Part shown: positions 50,463 to 59,671 of the stretch, in pieces
Layout: each line of letters opens with the position of its first letter
How positions within the stretch are numbered: position 1 is the first letter of the stretch
Source: Methylobacillus caricis
Lineage (GTDB): Bacteria > Pseudomonadota > Gammaproteobacteria > Burkholderiales > Methylophilaceae
Reading direction: 5' to 3'
Length of the DNA stretch: 64,000 bases
Assembly: GCF_020532705.1 (NCBI RefSeq)
Contig: NZ_JAJAVD010000001.1
Span: 310,001 to 374,000, forward strand
Notes under the pieces: generated by a model
What the model saw: the letters and a program-made list of their open reading frames with translations, nothing else
What the model was told of the DNA's origin: nothing
The model's database searches: none
Position numbers and translations under genes: made by a program

Positions 50463-50630
50463 GTTGTCCCTTTTGTTTTTTTGTTGGTTGGAATGTGCTG
50501 TCGACTGTGGATATGGATTGAATTTTTACTGGATTGTTCATTCTTTTTCCATGATGTGCAATTCTTTTGATGTGGCTGGAAAAAGTATCATCGATACTGT
50601 GATTCTTAACCCTTACTTAAGGAGAAGTCT

Positions 50631-51143
50631 GTGAAATATATTGCGACTATTTTAATCTCGTTTTGGGCCTCAAGTGCTTTTGCAGACATTGTGGTGCCGA
50701 TCAATCTGGTAAGTGATCAGGGTGTAGGTGAGTCTGCGGGTACTATACGTATTGTAGAGAACCAATATGGCCTGGTTTTTACCGCATCACTGAAGGGGTT
50801 GGCACCTGGTCTGCACGGGTTCCACCTGCATCAGAATCCAAGTTGCGACGCCAAGGAAAAAGACGGTAAGAAAGAAGCAGCAGGCGCGGCAGGCGGGCAT
50901 TTCGATCCCGCAAATTCAGCGCAGCATGGCACGCCCTGGGGCAAAGGGCATTTAGGTGATTTGCCTCCCTTGTATGTGAATTCTGATGGCAGCGCATCGC
51001 AGCCTGTATTGGCTCCGCGCCTGAAGGTTAAGGATTTGACTGGGCACGCGCTGATAATACATGCCGGCGGTGATAATCATGCCGATCAGCCGGAAAAGCT
51101 TGGAGGTGGTGGAGCACGCGTTGCCTGCGGCGTGATTAAGTAA
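50631..51143 (+). CDS. sodC: Periplasmic Cu/Zn superoxide dismutase
   Basis: A 170-aa enzyme with a signal peptide (cleaved after AFA) that removes superoxide in the periplasm. Copper and zinc ligands in [32 protein letters not shown] and [10 protein letters not shown]; the disulfide Cys are in NPSCD and RVACGVIK. The start is GTG at 50631, 6 nt after AAGGAG. Confidence 0.96.
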   Translation: MKYIATILISFWASSAFADIVVPINLVSDQGVGESAGTIRIVENQYGLVFTASLKGLAPGLHGFHLHQNPSCDAKEKDGKKEAAGAAGGHFDPANSAQHGTPWGKGHLGDLPPLYVNSDGSASQPVLAPRLKVKDLTGHALIIHAGGDNHADQPEKLGGGGARVACGVIK

Positions 51144-51290
51144 GCAGATCTACTGTCAAGCCGGCAGTGTGGCCAGTGCCAGAAAAGGCATTCAAATTCG
51201 ATCCCTCAATGTGAGATTAGCCTGGATGACATATCCATGCTGATCGCGGCAATGCAGGCAAGTGCTGAAAGGCAGACCCAGTCTATCGTC

Positions 51291-52847
51291 ATGACTCCAG
51301 TCCATACCGTATTGCTGCGTTATCTCGCTATCCTACTGCTGGGGGTTCAGCTGGGGGCGTGTGCGTTGCCACAAGTCAAGGAGCGCACCCTTTCTTCTGC
51401 ACTGACGGCGGAAGAATCTTCCGCAACCACTCTGGGAAGGGTGCTGGAGCCGATCAAGCGGCCGCACAGCGGGAAATCCGGCATCATGCCGTTGGTGGAT
51501 GCGCACAGCGCATTTGCTGCCCGAATGTTGATGGCAAACTCCGCAGAGAAAACCCTGGATATCCAAAACTATATCTGGCGCAATGACAATACCGGTACCT
51601 TATTGCTGGAAGCGTTGCATAAGGCTGCCGACCGGGGGGTGAGGGTACGCCTGTTACTTGACGATAATGGCATCCCGGGCCTGGATGCCAGGTTGGCTGC
51701 CCTTGATAGCCATCCCATGATAGAAGTGCGTTTGTTCAATCCTTTTCCCTTTCGCCCAGCCAAGTTTCTTGGGTATCTGACTGATTTTTCCCGGGTAAAC
51801 CGGCGTATGCATAATAAATCCTTCACTGTCGATAACCAGGTCACGATCGTTGGGGGACGCAACATTGGAGATGAGTATTTTGGCGCCACTGATGGCGTGC
51901 TATTTGCCGATCTGGACCTGATGGCAATTGGTGACGTGGTCAGGGAAACCTCTAGTGATTTTGATCGTTACTGGGCGAGCGATTCAGCCTACCCAGCAAG
52001 TCAGATATTGCCGCAAAGGCCGGTTGAAGAGTTGAGGTTTCTTACTGAGGCTGCAAACGATGTGGAACAGGCAGTGACCAATGAGGGATACGTCAAGGCT
52101 TTGGGGGATAGCCAGTTTATCCGTGATTTCCTGGATGGAAGGCATGATTTTGACTGGGCCAAGGTGGAGATGATCAGCGACGACCCAAAAAAAGGCTTGG
52201 GATTGGCTGAAAACAAGGATTTTCTCATGTTTGATCTGCAGCGGATATTGCGCCAGCCACGCGCTTCTGTTGACCTTGTCTCACCTTATTTCGTGCCGAC
52301 TAAAACCGGCGCGGCTGGCTTCAGCCGCTTGTCGGCACAAGGCGTCAAGGTTCGTATCCTCACCAATGCCCTTGAATCCACCGACGTGGCTGCTGTACAT
52401 GCAGGTTATGCCAAACACCGAAAAGCGTTGCTGAAAGCCGGGATTGAGCTGTATGAAATGCGGCGCCAGGGAAATGCCAGCCAATGGGAGCAGCGTCTCG
52501 GCCCATTGGGTAGCTCCGGCTCGAGTTTACATGCCAAAACCTTTACTGTTGATAGTTCACGAGTGTTTGTGGGATCTTTCAACTTTGATCCAAGATCAGC
52601 ACGCTTGAACACTGAACTGGGTTTTATCGTAGAAAGCCCGGCTTTGGCTGAAAAAATCCAGAAGGCTTTTGAATCCAATGTGCCGGAGCTGGCATATGAA
52701 GTCAGGCTCAATGATGAGGGAGAGCTTTACTGGATAGAGCGCAAGGGAGAAGAGGAATTAATCTATTACACTGATCCTGGAACCAGTTTCCTGAAGCGGT
52801 TAGGGGTCAGCATCCTCTCCGTGTTTCCAATAGACTGGTTGCTATAG
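51291..52847 (+). CDS. Phospholipase D-family lipoprotein, cardiolipin-synthase-like (ClsC type)
   Basis: A 518-aa protein with a lipoprotein-like signal (VLLRYLAILLLGVQLGAC) and two HKD motifs: MHNKSFTVDNQVTIVGGRN (about residue 190) and LHAKTFTVDSSRVFVGSFNF (about 420). Members of this family join phospholipids to make cardiolipin or act as transphosphatidylases. The ATG at 51291 starts the signal; an upstream ATG at 51237 would add 18 polar residues and cannot be excluded. Confidence 0.88.
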   Translation: MTPVHTVLLRYLAILLLGVQLGACALPQVKERTLSSALTAEESSATTLGRVLEPIKRPHSGKSGIMPLVDAHSAFAARMLMANSAEKTLDIQNYIWRNDNTGTLLLEALHKAADRGVRVRLLLDDNGIPGLDARLAALDSHPMIEVRLFNPFPFRPAKFLGYLTDFSRVNRRMHNKSFTVDNQVTIVGGRNIGDEYFGATDGVLFADLDLMAIGDVVRETSSDFDRYWASDSAYPASQILPQRPVEELRFLTEAANDVEQAVTNEGYVKALGDSQFIRDFLDGRHDFDWAKVEMISDDPKKGLGLAENKDFLMFDLQRILRQPRASVDLVSPYFVPTKTGAAGFSRLSAQGVKVRILTNALESTDVAAVHAGYAKHRKALLKAGIELYEMRRQGNASQWEQRLGPLGSSGSSLHAKTFTVDSSRVFVGSFNFDPRSARLNTELGFIVESPALAEKIQKAFESNVPELAYEVRLNDEGELYWIERKGEEELIYYTDPGTSFLKRLGVSILSVFPIDWLL

Positions 52848-52939
52848 CAATCAGCGTATTGAGACGGCTTGCAGTCATCGTGCAATGACTCTTAAGTGTC
52901 ATCAGAACTTTCCTACGCACATTCATGCTTTTGACTGAC

Positions 52940-52963
52940 TAACGGGATTCGTTTGTCCCGTTA
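52940..52963. terminator. Hairpin between the phospholipase D-family and hemerythrin genes
   Basis: TAACGGGA (52940-52947) pairs with TCCCGTTA (52956-52963) around an 8-nt loop. No T-run, so it may be a terminator or an operator for the hemerythrin gene 36 bp downstream. Confidence 0.4.
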
Positions 52964-52999
52964 TATTGAGCAAGTTAAAGATGGACCAAGGGAGGGCAT

Positions 53000-53440
53000 A
53001 TGAATATTTTTGAAGCGTTAAGGGAAAGTCATGTTCGTCAAAGGGAAATTCTGGACCAACTGGTGAAAACCAGTGGAGATACGCCTGAGCGTGATGCGCT
53101 TTTCAAGCAAGTCAAGGCCGAGCTGGCAGCACACGAGCGCGCCGAAGAACGGCATTTTTATATTCCTATCATGACAGATGATAATGGTATCGAACCTTCT
53201 CGGCATGGCATTGCAGAGCATCATGAAATTGACGAAATCCTTGAGAAACTGGACGAGACCGAACCTTCATCGCCTGCCTGGCTGGCATATGCCAGAAACC
53301 TACAGGAGAAAGTCTTGCATCACTTAGAGGAAGAAGAGCACAAGTTTTTTCAGATGGCTGGCAAGATACTGTCGGACCAGCAGAAAGAAGCGCTTTCCAA
53401 GCCTTATTTAAAGGACTATCAGGAAGCCTTGCGGCAGTAG
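53000..53440 (+). CDS. Hemerythrin HHE-domain protein
   Basis: A 146-aa four-helix protein with diiron-ligand candidates in RESHVRQRE, AAHERAEERHFY, GIAEHHEIDEIL and KVLHHLEEEEHKFF. Bacterial HHE proteins bind O2 or handle oxidative and nitrosative stress. Ribosome binding site GGGAGG. Stands alone. Confidence 0.9.
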   Translation: MNIFEALRESHVRQREILDQLVKTSGDTPERDALFKQVKAELAAHERAEERHFYIPIMTDDNGIEPSRHGIAEHHEIDEILEKLDETEPSSPAWLAYARNLQEKVLHHLEEEEHKFFQMAGKILSDQQKEALSKPYLKDYQEALRQ

Positions 53441-54253
53441 TAGTGTGCTAAAGGTGGCAATAAATGCAAATAATCAGTTGGATTGCGCCTGATATCTCGA
53501 ATATCACAAAAAAATACGCTGCACCGGGAGAGGGTAGAAAGCATATTCCCTAAGGGGAGGAGCAAAACTACATCAGCCACCTTGTTAAGGCCGACCAGGC
53601 AAGTCCCATTCCTTTCAATCATGAGTAGCAATATTCATCTACTCTGCATTCACACATTCTCCTTGCAAAGACCACATTTCCATACTAGTCAGCCACTTAT
53701 GTCATTTCACATAGGCGCGCTCCATATCCCAGCGTACCCTAGCGTAAGAATTCACTACTAAAAGTGATCGAAGAACATCAAGGCTATATCGGATATCGGG
53801 GATTGCGGAAATTTTGAGAGTAATGCAATGTTTAATAGATTTGACTGGATTGCCCGCGTAATTATGACGGTTGCTCTCATCTGGATTGTATTTAATGCGG
53901 TTTTTTATTGGGTGAGATAAGCGTTTGAAGAAGTATCAAACATCGCTGAAACAGCGTGATGAAGTGCCGGTAAGTGTCTGAAAATATAGTAAGATTTATC
54001 CTACAGGCAGCAGGAGGCTATCTCTATCCGTATGATTTTGAAAGCCAATTTCGGGAAGCGCCTTGAAAGGATTTTCGTGGCCGGTTTTTCCCGCTTGAAA
54101 GCCCGGGCAAGGCTTGGGTAAGATGTCTCCATTGACCAGCATTGAGGGCGCTATCAAGTAAACTCAACGCACATTTCCCGGACAAAATGATGCAATGCTG
54201 GTCAGTTCCTCCCCCCGAGGTTGTTCAATTACATTTGAATGATCAGAGCGGGA
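53441..54253. other. Long gene-poor intergenic region
   Basis: About 810 bp with only one credible tiny frame (53828-53920). Open frames at 53483-53761 and 54142-54336 lack ribosome binding sites and protein-like composition. I see small hairpins such as CGCTG-AAA-CAGCG near 53945, but no tRNA, riboswitch or mobile-element end that I recognise. Confidence 0.5.
53828..53920 (+). CDS. 30-aa single-helix membrane protein
   Basis: MFNRFDWIARVIMTVALIWI begins a 30-residue protein ending FNAVFYWVR: one hydrophobic helix with a positively charged start. GAGAG lies 6-7 nt before the ATG. The W-I-V-F-N segment matches W-L-L-Y-N in the 26-aa frame at 59010-59090, suggesting a family of tiny membrane proteins. 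Function unknown. Confidence 0.55.
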   Translation: MFNRFDWIARVIMTVALIWIVFNAVFYWVR

Positions 54254-54733
54254 TCATAATCCTAGCGCGGTCAGCCCCGGATGATCATCAGGGCGCCTTC
54301 CCAGAGGCCAATGGAATTTGCGATCTTCTGGCATGATAGGCAGGTCATTGATAGAGGCATGCCTGTATTGCATCAGGCCTGTCTCAGTGAATTCCCAGTT
54401 TTCATTTCCATAAGACCTATACCAATTGCCGGAATCATCATGCCATTCATAAGCAAATCGAACCGCAATACGGTTTCCATCAAATGCCCATAACTCTTTG
54501 ATCAACCGGTATTCGAGCTCTCGCTTCCATTTGCGGTCGAGGAAATCGACGATTTGCTTGCGGCCTGTGACGAACTCAGCCCTGTTGCGCCATTGACTAT
54601 CGCTTGTATAGGCCAATGACACCCGTTCTGGGTTACGGCTATTCCAGCCGTCTTCTGCCATTCGCACTTTTTGTATAGCGGTTTCCCTGGTGAAAGGCGG
54701 GAAGGGTGGTTTAGCTTCATCAACGGATGTCAT
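54254..54733 (-). CDS. DUF1348 / SnoaL-like (NTF2 fold) protein
   Basis: A 159-aa cytoplasmic protein with the DUF1348 pattern: [52 protein letters not shown], then [20 protein letters not shown]. Such cone-shaped folds often bind small molecules; the role is unknown. AGGAG 6-7 nt before the ATG. Confidence 0.9.
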   Translation of the reverse strand: MTSVDEAKPPFPPFTRETAIQKVRMAEDGWNSRNPERVSLAYTSDSQWRNRAEFVTGRKQIVDFLDRKWKRELEYRLIKELWAFDGNRIAVRFAYEWHDDSGNWYRSYGNENWEFTETGLMQYRHASINDLPIMPEDRKFHWPLGRRPDDHPGLTALGL

Positions 54734-54982
54734 GACGTTCTCCTGATTGGAAGGGGGGGCTTATTTGGGCTAATTCATAGCGTAATTTAATCACATAACT
54801 TGCCAAATGTTCGACAACTGCATCTACCGTTCCTGGGCTGCCCCTATCTGCTATGACATCAGAAAATGGAACCTCTGCATAAAGAAAGTCCGACACGAAT
54901 TTAAGTATTGGCTGATAAGGGAAATAACAACTTGCACGTTAGCATGAAACTTTCAGTTCACTTGATGAAACAGGAGACTACC

Positions 54983-55873
54983 ATGACCTTAGAATATGAG
55001 ACCAAGGATGACCACCGTGAAATGGATCAGCCCGCGCAGGTGCAGGATCGGCAACCTGGGGTGGAGTCGGATATGGAGCCACGTCCTCAATACATAGACC
55101 CGGAATACCGCGGTAGTGGGAAGCTGGAAGGCAAGGCGGCATTGATTACTGGAGGGGATAGCGGTATTGGTCGTGCCGTGGCGGTGCATTTTGCGGTAGA
55201 GGGTGCAAATGTAGTCATCAATTATTTGAGTGACCACGAACGTGGTGATGCTGAGAAAACGTTAGACCTTATCAAGGAGCAGGGGGTTAAAGGAATTGCT
55301 ATCCAAGGAGATGTTGGGCAGGAAAATTTTTGCAAGGAACTAGTGCAAAGTACAGTCAAAGAGTTTGGCCAACTGGATATCGTCGTCAACAATGCAGCAC
55401 AGCAGCATCCGCAACGTGGTATAGAAGATATTGACCAGGAGCAGTTGGAACTCACTTTCCGTACCAATATATTTTCAATGTTTTATATCGTCAAGGCAGC
55501 AATGCCTTTCCTGAAAAAGGGTGCGCATATTATCAACACCGCGTCTGTCACTGCTTACAAGGGCAACCCTGTATTGGTGGATTATTCTGCAACCAAGGGC
55601 GCGATCGTTTCATTTACGCGTTCATTGGCGGTAGAGTTGAGTGAGCGGAAAATTTATGTGAACGCGGTTGCACCAGGCCCGATATGGACCCCTCTGATTC
55701 CTGCGAGTTTTCCTGCAGATAAGGTGGGGGAATTCGGCAAGGAAACTTTGCTTAAACGTCCAGGCCAGCCGAGCGAGGTAGCGCCTGCTTATGTGTTCCT
55801 CGCTTCCAATGACTCCTCGTACATGACCGGACAAGTCATACACCCGAATGGAGGCACCGTGGTGAATGGGTAA
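54983..55873 (+). CDS. NAD(P)-dependent short-chain dehydrogenase (YghA/YhdF-like)
   Basis: A 296-aa SDR with a polar N-terminal extension of about 45 residues (MEPRPQYIDPEYRGSGKLEG) typical of the stress-associated YghA/YhdF group. Cofactor motif LITGGDSGIGRAVA, NNAAQQHPQ, catalytic Ser in NTASVTAYKG and YSATKGAIVSF. The start at 54983 follows CAGGAG; the longer TTG frame at 54908 is rejected. Confidence 0.93.
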   Translation: MTLEYETKDDHREMDQPAQVQDRQPGVESDMEPRPQYIDPEYRGSGKLEGKAALITGGDSGIGRAVAVHFAVEGANVVINYLSDHERGDAEKTLDLIKEQGVKGIAIQGDVGQENFCKELVQSTVKEFGQLDIVVNNAAQQHPQRGIEDIDQEQLELTFRTNIFSMFYIVKAAMPFLKKGAHIINTASVTAYKGNPVLVDYSATKGAIVSFTRSLAVELSERKIYVNAVAPGPIWTPLIPASFPADKVGEFGKETLLKRPGQPSEVAPAYVFLASNDSSYMTGQVIHPNGGTVVNG

Positions 55874-56009
55874 ACCCCATGCAAGCTGCCTATCACAGGC
55901 TTGCCTGAATTTACCGCTGCCCGAGGCCGCTTTCGGCGTAAAACTTCCATCGGAAGCATAGAATGGGATATTTCATCATGCCAATTGGGGCACATTATCG
56001 AGGAAAGAT

Positions 56010-56264
56010 ATGGACTACTTGAGTTTGCTGCAGTGGCCTGCCATGATTGTGACCATCGCTGCCGCCTGGCTGGTCGGGTCGTCTTCCCGATACAAGCGCA
56101 ATTGGGGGTTCTGGGTTTTCATTTGCAGCAATGTGCTCTGGGTGGTTTGGGGATGGTATGCCGAGGCGTATGCCTTGATCGTCCTTCAGTTTGGCTTGGC
56201 CATCATGAATGTCCGTGGATTACATAAAAGCGAGCCTGCGCTCCCCATGCAGGAAAATGCATGA
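56010..56264 (+). CDS. Small three-helix inner-membrane protein
   Basis: An 84-aa protein with about three hydrophobic helices (WPAMIVTIAAAWLVG, FWVFICSNVLWVVWGWYA, YALIVLQFGLAIMNVRGL) and a short polar tail. GAGG precedes the ATG. It resembles small membrane proteins of unknown role with a PnuC- or SWEET-like half-repeat appearance, but I do not assign a family. Confidence 0.7.
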   Translation: MDYLSLLQWPAMIVTIAAAWLVGSSSRYKRNWGFWVFICSNVLWVVWGWYAEAYALIVLQFGLAIMNVRGLHKSEPALPMQENA

Positions 56265-56293
56265 GCGCGATCATGATAGGACGCCAGGCTGGC

Positions 56294-57742
56294 TTAGTTT
56301 AGTAACTCTGCTTTAAAAATGCGTGTCGCAACCAGCCCTATAGGGTAATGGTGCATGGCAGGGGATATCCATGCTCCCAATAGCCGCATTAATACGTCTT
56401 TGTCGGTAATGGTTTCAAGCTGCTGGTTGAAAAGGCGCTGTTCATCGGTTTGCGGGGCATTGTCGGATTTTACCAATTGAATGATATTCGAGGATGGATC
56501 GGTTTTCTCGGTATTCTGATACTTGTCTTTACGGCGCTTTTGTACCCGCCAAGACTCACCCAGCCGATCACGTTTTGGCAATTGTTCTAGAATATCTCCC
56601 GCTGTCCAGTCATAAAGCACCTGTTTTTCATAGGGGGTGAATACTCCGAACATCTGGCCTTGATGGCCATCAATGAGTTTCCAAAACCTTGAGCTTTGCG
56701 GATCACGATGGCGGTTAATCCACCCATGATCCTGTAGCGCCTGCAGCAAAACCGGTATTTGATCGCCATTGGATAACCATTCTTGCAAACTCAGTCCGCC
56801 GATCCGGCAATGATGATGGTGCATGAACTGGCCAACAGTCGCTTTCTCCCGGAATATCTGCAGTACCTCTTTTTCCAGATCAAAGGACTTTATGATCTCA
56901 ACTGATCCCAGTCCGCTGTTGCTGAGTTTGGCTCCATTGCACAACCGCCTGATGAAATCCTGGCGGTCGTTGAATTGTGGAATGATATCGCGTACTGCAT
57001 TGACCGCTTTAATAGCGTGCCCGGATAGCGCGTTGTCGATGGTGATGTGTAAGGTGAAGTAATAAGGGTCGATATTGAGCTCGTTCAGCTCAGCTGCGGT
57101 AATCAGCAAATGAAGCGGCAATTGTTCGTAAGCAAGGTTGAAGCCTATGACTTCTGGTAGAAATTGGTCGGCATGAGCGGCTAGCGCCAGCTGAATTGCT
57201 CCCTGGGTAAAATAACGGTCGTCCAGGGTTTTCCATTGTTCGCATCCATAGGAGTGAATCAATTTGCGATAAATGGCGACATGATTTTTTTCCTCATGCC
57301 CATCACCCAGTTCCTCAAGATATATATCCAGCAATGCACTGAAGCCAGGGTCATTCCAGCGTTTGACCAGGCCGTAAAGCCATGCCCCGTCGACCATTTT
57401 TGTGGGAGCTACCGATTTGATGAAGTTCAATGCGTGTGCCTTGCTGCTGAAATAGCGGCGGGGTGCCCCATTCTTGCGTGATTGCAGGTATTTTTGATAT
57501 TCCCTGCCAGCATCTTGGCTGCTTTGCACTATCCAGTCCTCCAGCTGTTCTATGTCAGCGGGGATGGGGGAGGCGTCTTCGGTACAATTCTCAAGCTGCT
57601 GCTGCAGGAACGCAAGTCCGCTGGCCCGGCTGCTGTCCGCGCCAGAATCGCGCAGCAGGCTGAAATACAGCTCTCGCGGCGATATCCCTGTCTTTACCGT
57701 ATCCTGCAACGGGGAAGGGGCAGATTGGCTCAATATATGCAT
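56294..57742 (-). CDS. Heme-oxygenase-fold iron-containing redox enzyme
   Basis: A 482-aa protein of the Haem_oxygenas_2 / iron-containing redox enzyme type. Candidate metal ligands: LEELGDGHEEKNHVAIYRK (about residue 142) and YFTLHITIDNALSGHAIKAV (about residue 228), the E/D-G-x-x-x-x-x-H and H-x3-D patterns of this fold. The C-terminal half (from about 300) is a separate helical region with MHHHHCRIGGLSLQEWL. Family members oxidise varied small molecules (fatty acids, amino acids). No biosynthetic partners are adjacent except possibly the divergent methyltransferase. AGGAACAA precedes the ATG. Confidence 0.78.
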   Translation of the reverse strand: MHILSQSAPSPLQDTVKTGISPRELYFSLLRDSGADSSRASGLAFLQQQLENCTEDASPIPADIEQLEDWIVQSSQDAGREYQKYLQSRKNGAPRRYFSSKAHALNFIKSVAPTKMVDGAWLYGLVKRWNDPGFSALLDIYLEELGDGHEEKNHVAIYRKLIHSYGCEQWKTLDDRYFTQGAIQLALAAHADQFLPEVIGFNLAYEQLPLHLLITAAELNELNIDPYYFTLHITIDNALSGHAIKAVNAVRDIIPQFNDRQDFIRRLCNGAKLSNSGLGSVEIIKSFDLEKEVLQIFREKATVGQFMHHHHCRIGGLSLQEWLSNGDQIPVLLQALQDHGWINRHRDPQSSRFWKLIDGHQGQMFGVFTPYEKQVLYDWTAGDILEQLPKRDRLGESWRVQKRRKDKYQNTEKTDPSSNIIQLVKSDNAPQTDEQRLFNQQLETITDKDVLMRLLGAWISPAMHHYPIGLVATRIFKAELLN

Positions 57743-57917
57743 TTGTTCCTGTCATCCAAGAAGAATTTGATTCCTTTATTTTCATTTCATCTCTCCATGC
57801 CAGTTATCAGGAAGAGGATTAATCTGCTGTAAGACTGGGACGACAGGCAAGCCGCGCTTATTCTGTTAGGCTGGAAATAAGCAAATTTGGAAGCCTGGTT
57901 TTCCAGGACATCATCCT

Positions 57918-58874
57918 ATGACCGTAAAGACAATATCGAGCGAAAAGATCTCTGCCTTGTCCGCTATCCTTGAATTGCTGCAGCGGCATGAATATGAGTT
58001 CATCACCATCTCTCCCGCTAGCCATGAATTAGTGAATCGCCGCCCAGGAAATGAGCTGGGCAGGGACCTGGCAGGAATTTTTGGATGGAACCGGCCTTTT
58101 AAGCCTGAAGTGGCGGGAAAAGAGCTGTTCGCCTTGCTGGAGCAAGCCGAGGCCCTGGATTTTGATGGAAATGCATGGCGCAGCCGGCTCCGGGTCTCCA
58201 GCATGGCTGGGCAACTGTTCTTGCATTCAGCATTTCCCACCACTGAGGCAGACGCTATATTTTTTGGTCCGGATACCTACCGGTTCTCCCGTGTAATCGA
58301 GCAATATCTTGCCCTCTACCAACCTGAGGTGCGGTGTGCCGTGGATATAGGATGTGGCAGTGGCGCCGGTGCTATCCTCCTGGCCCAGAACCTGCCCCAG
58401 GCCCAGGTATACGGTGTGGATATTAACGACAAGGCCTTGGCGTTTGCCCACGCAAATGGCGTGGCCAGCGGATTTTCCAATCTTCATTGGAAAAACAGCA
58501 ACCTTCTGCGTGAACTACAGGGTGAATTTGATTTGATTGTTGCCAATCCTCCTTACCTCGTGGATGCCTCGGAACGTGCCTACCGCCATGGTGGCGGCTT
58601 GTTGGGGGCCGGGATATCTTTACAGATTGTGGAGGCTGCAATGAATCGGCTCGCTCCCCAAGGGACTTTATTGCTGTATACGGGGATTGCCGTGGTGAAC
58701 GGGGAAGACCTTTTCTTGCGGGAGGTGCAATCCATGTTGGGCGGAAGCACGATGCAATATCAATATCGGGAAATAGATCCGGATATTTTTGGGGAAGAAC
58801 TCCGTAATCCTGCTTACGCTAGCGTAGATAGACTGGCTGCAGTGGAATTGATTGTAAATAAGCCGGCACGTTAG
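57918..58874 (+). CDS. Class I SAM-dependent methyltransferase
   Basis: A 318-aa protein: an N-terminal domain of about 130 residues, then a Rossmann methyltransferase with VDIGCGSGAGAILLA (about 141), VYGVDIND and the NPPY motif (LIVANPPYLVD). NPPY is typical of enzymes that methylate amide or amino nitrogen, such as HemK/PrmC, RsmC and N6-adenine enzymes. The N-terminus is not that of PrmC, so the substrate is open. Divergent from the heme-oxygenase-fold gene. Confidence 0.82.
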   Translation: MTVKTISSEKISALSAILELLQRHEYEFITISPASHELVNRRPGNELGRDLAGIFGWNRPFKPEVAGKELFALLEQAEALDFDGNAWRSRLRVSSMAGQLFLHSAFPTTEADAIFFGPDTYRFSRVIEQYLALYQPEVRCAVDIGCGSGAGAILLAQNLPQAQVYGVDINDKALAFAHANGVASGFSNLHWKNSNLLRELQGEFDLIVANPPYLVDASERAYRHGGGLLGAGISLQIVEAAMNRLAPQGTLLLYTGIAVVNGEDLFLREVQSMLGGSTMQYQYREIDPDIFGEELRNPAYASVDRLAAVELIVNKPAR

Positions 58875-59009
58875 GGTTGCCAAGGCGCCCTTTTGAGCAT
58901 GCCAGAGCTACGGGCAACACTTCCGAGAAAATGGCCCGGAAGCTGCGTCTGCATACTTTTGAAACGACGGAGAGCCGTTATGTGCAAACGGCTTTGTACA
59001 TGGGCTCTA

Positions 59010-59090
59010 TCAAAGTAAGGCGAAATTATAAAGCAGCCAAACGCCGGCAATGGCAACCATAGAGACTTCGACCACGCTGAATTTAAACAT
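59010..59090 (-). CDS. 26-aa single-helix membrane protein
   Basis: MFKFSVVEVSMVAIAGVWLL opens a 26-residue frame ending YNFALL, almost entirely one hydrophobic helix. AGGAGTG sits 4-7 nt before the ATG, which is strong support for translation. It shares the W-[IL]-[VL]-[FY]-N motif and MF start with the 30-aa frame at 53828-53920. Function unknown. Confidence 0.6.
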   Translation of the reverse strand: MFKFSVVEVSMVAIAGVWLLYNFALL

Positions 59091-59113
59091 CCTACACTCC
59101 TGGGATTGTCGGT

Positions 59114-59569
59114 CTACCTGATGTTTTCCTTGATAACGAACCCCTCAGGAGCAGGAGCCACTTTGGATTCAGGGCTTTCGCCTTCATTATTTTCATCAAT
59201 GATTTCGGGCTGCACGTCTGGCTCATCAGGCTCGGTAGGCTGGTAGGGCTGTTCTGGATCTGGCTTGATAGGCTTGTTGTGCTCTGTCTCATGAGGCAGG
59301 GTATTCGCCTTCAACGCCTGTGTGGCCTCTTCGCCATGGCCTTCCTCCTCAGCGTGTTTCAGCTTGTTTCCAGGGATGGCATGGGAGGACGGAACATTCT
59401 GGCCGCCACTGACATTGCGGTTCTGAAGGTGGATGTCGGGATTATCCTCAACAATGCCGTCCAGTGCCTGATCCAAACCCTTGCCCTTTTCAGGATCCTG
59501 CAAAGTCTGGCGATAAATACCATAATCAGGCTCTTGGCCCCGGTGCTTGTCATCAATATGGGAGCTCAT
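59114..59569 (-). CDS. Acidic, probably disordered stress-type protein
   Basis: A 151-aa hydrophilic protein without Cys, low in hydrophobic residues and rich in Glu, Pro, Asp and Asn (LKHAEEEGHGEEATQALKA; KPDPEQPYQPTEPDEPDVQP). Probably disordered, like small stress-induced proteins. AAGGAATA precedes the ATG. No family recognised. Located between tiny membrane protein and trehalose genes. Confidence 0.7.
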   Translation of the reverse strand: MSSHIDDKHRGQEPDYGIYRQTLQDPEKGKGLDQALDGIVEDNPDIHLQNRNVSGGQNVPSSHAIPGNKLKHAEEEGHGEEATQALKANTLPHETEHNKPIKPDPEQPYQPTEPDEPDVQPEIIDENNEGESPESKVAPAPEGFVIKENIR

Positions 59570-59671
59570 GGTGATATTCCTTAAAATTTGATCCGAGCTT
59601 CATAGTAGGCACAGGCCATGGCCACCGGCATCAGATAAATACTGATTGCATTGTAAGAATCTCTTTGCAAG

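Noticed and set aside
53510-53580. Purine-rich GGGAGAGG...GGGGAGGAGC segment as a possible riboswitch
   Set aside because: It does not match conserved cores of glycine, TPP, c-di-GMP, SAM or guanidine riboswitches that I know, and no gene with a matching function follows.
53483-53761. 92-aa frame in the gene-poor region after hemerythrin
   Set aside because: No ribosome binding site, irregular composition, no domain; likely chance.
54031-54120. 29-aa basic frame (MILKANFGKRLER) after an AGGAGG sequence
   Set aside because: The AGGAGG is about 14 nt from the ATG, too far for normal initiation, and no second support exists.
58877-59062. Opposing 61-aa frames on both strands after the methyltransferase
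   Set aside because: Mutually overlapping and without ribosome binding sites; the 26-aa frame at 59010-59090 has far better start signals.
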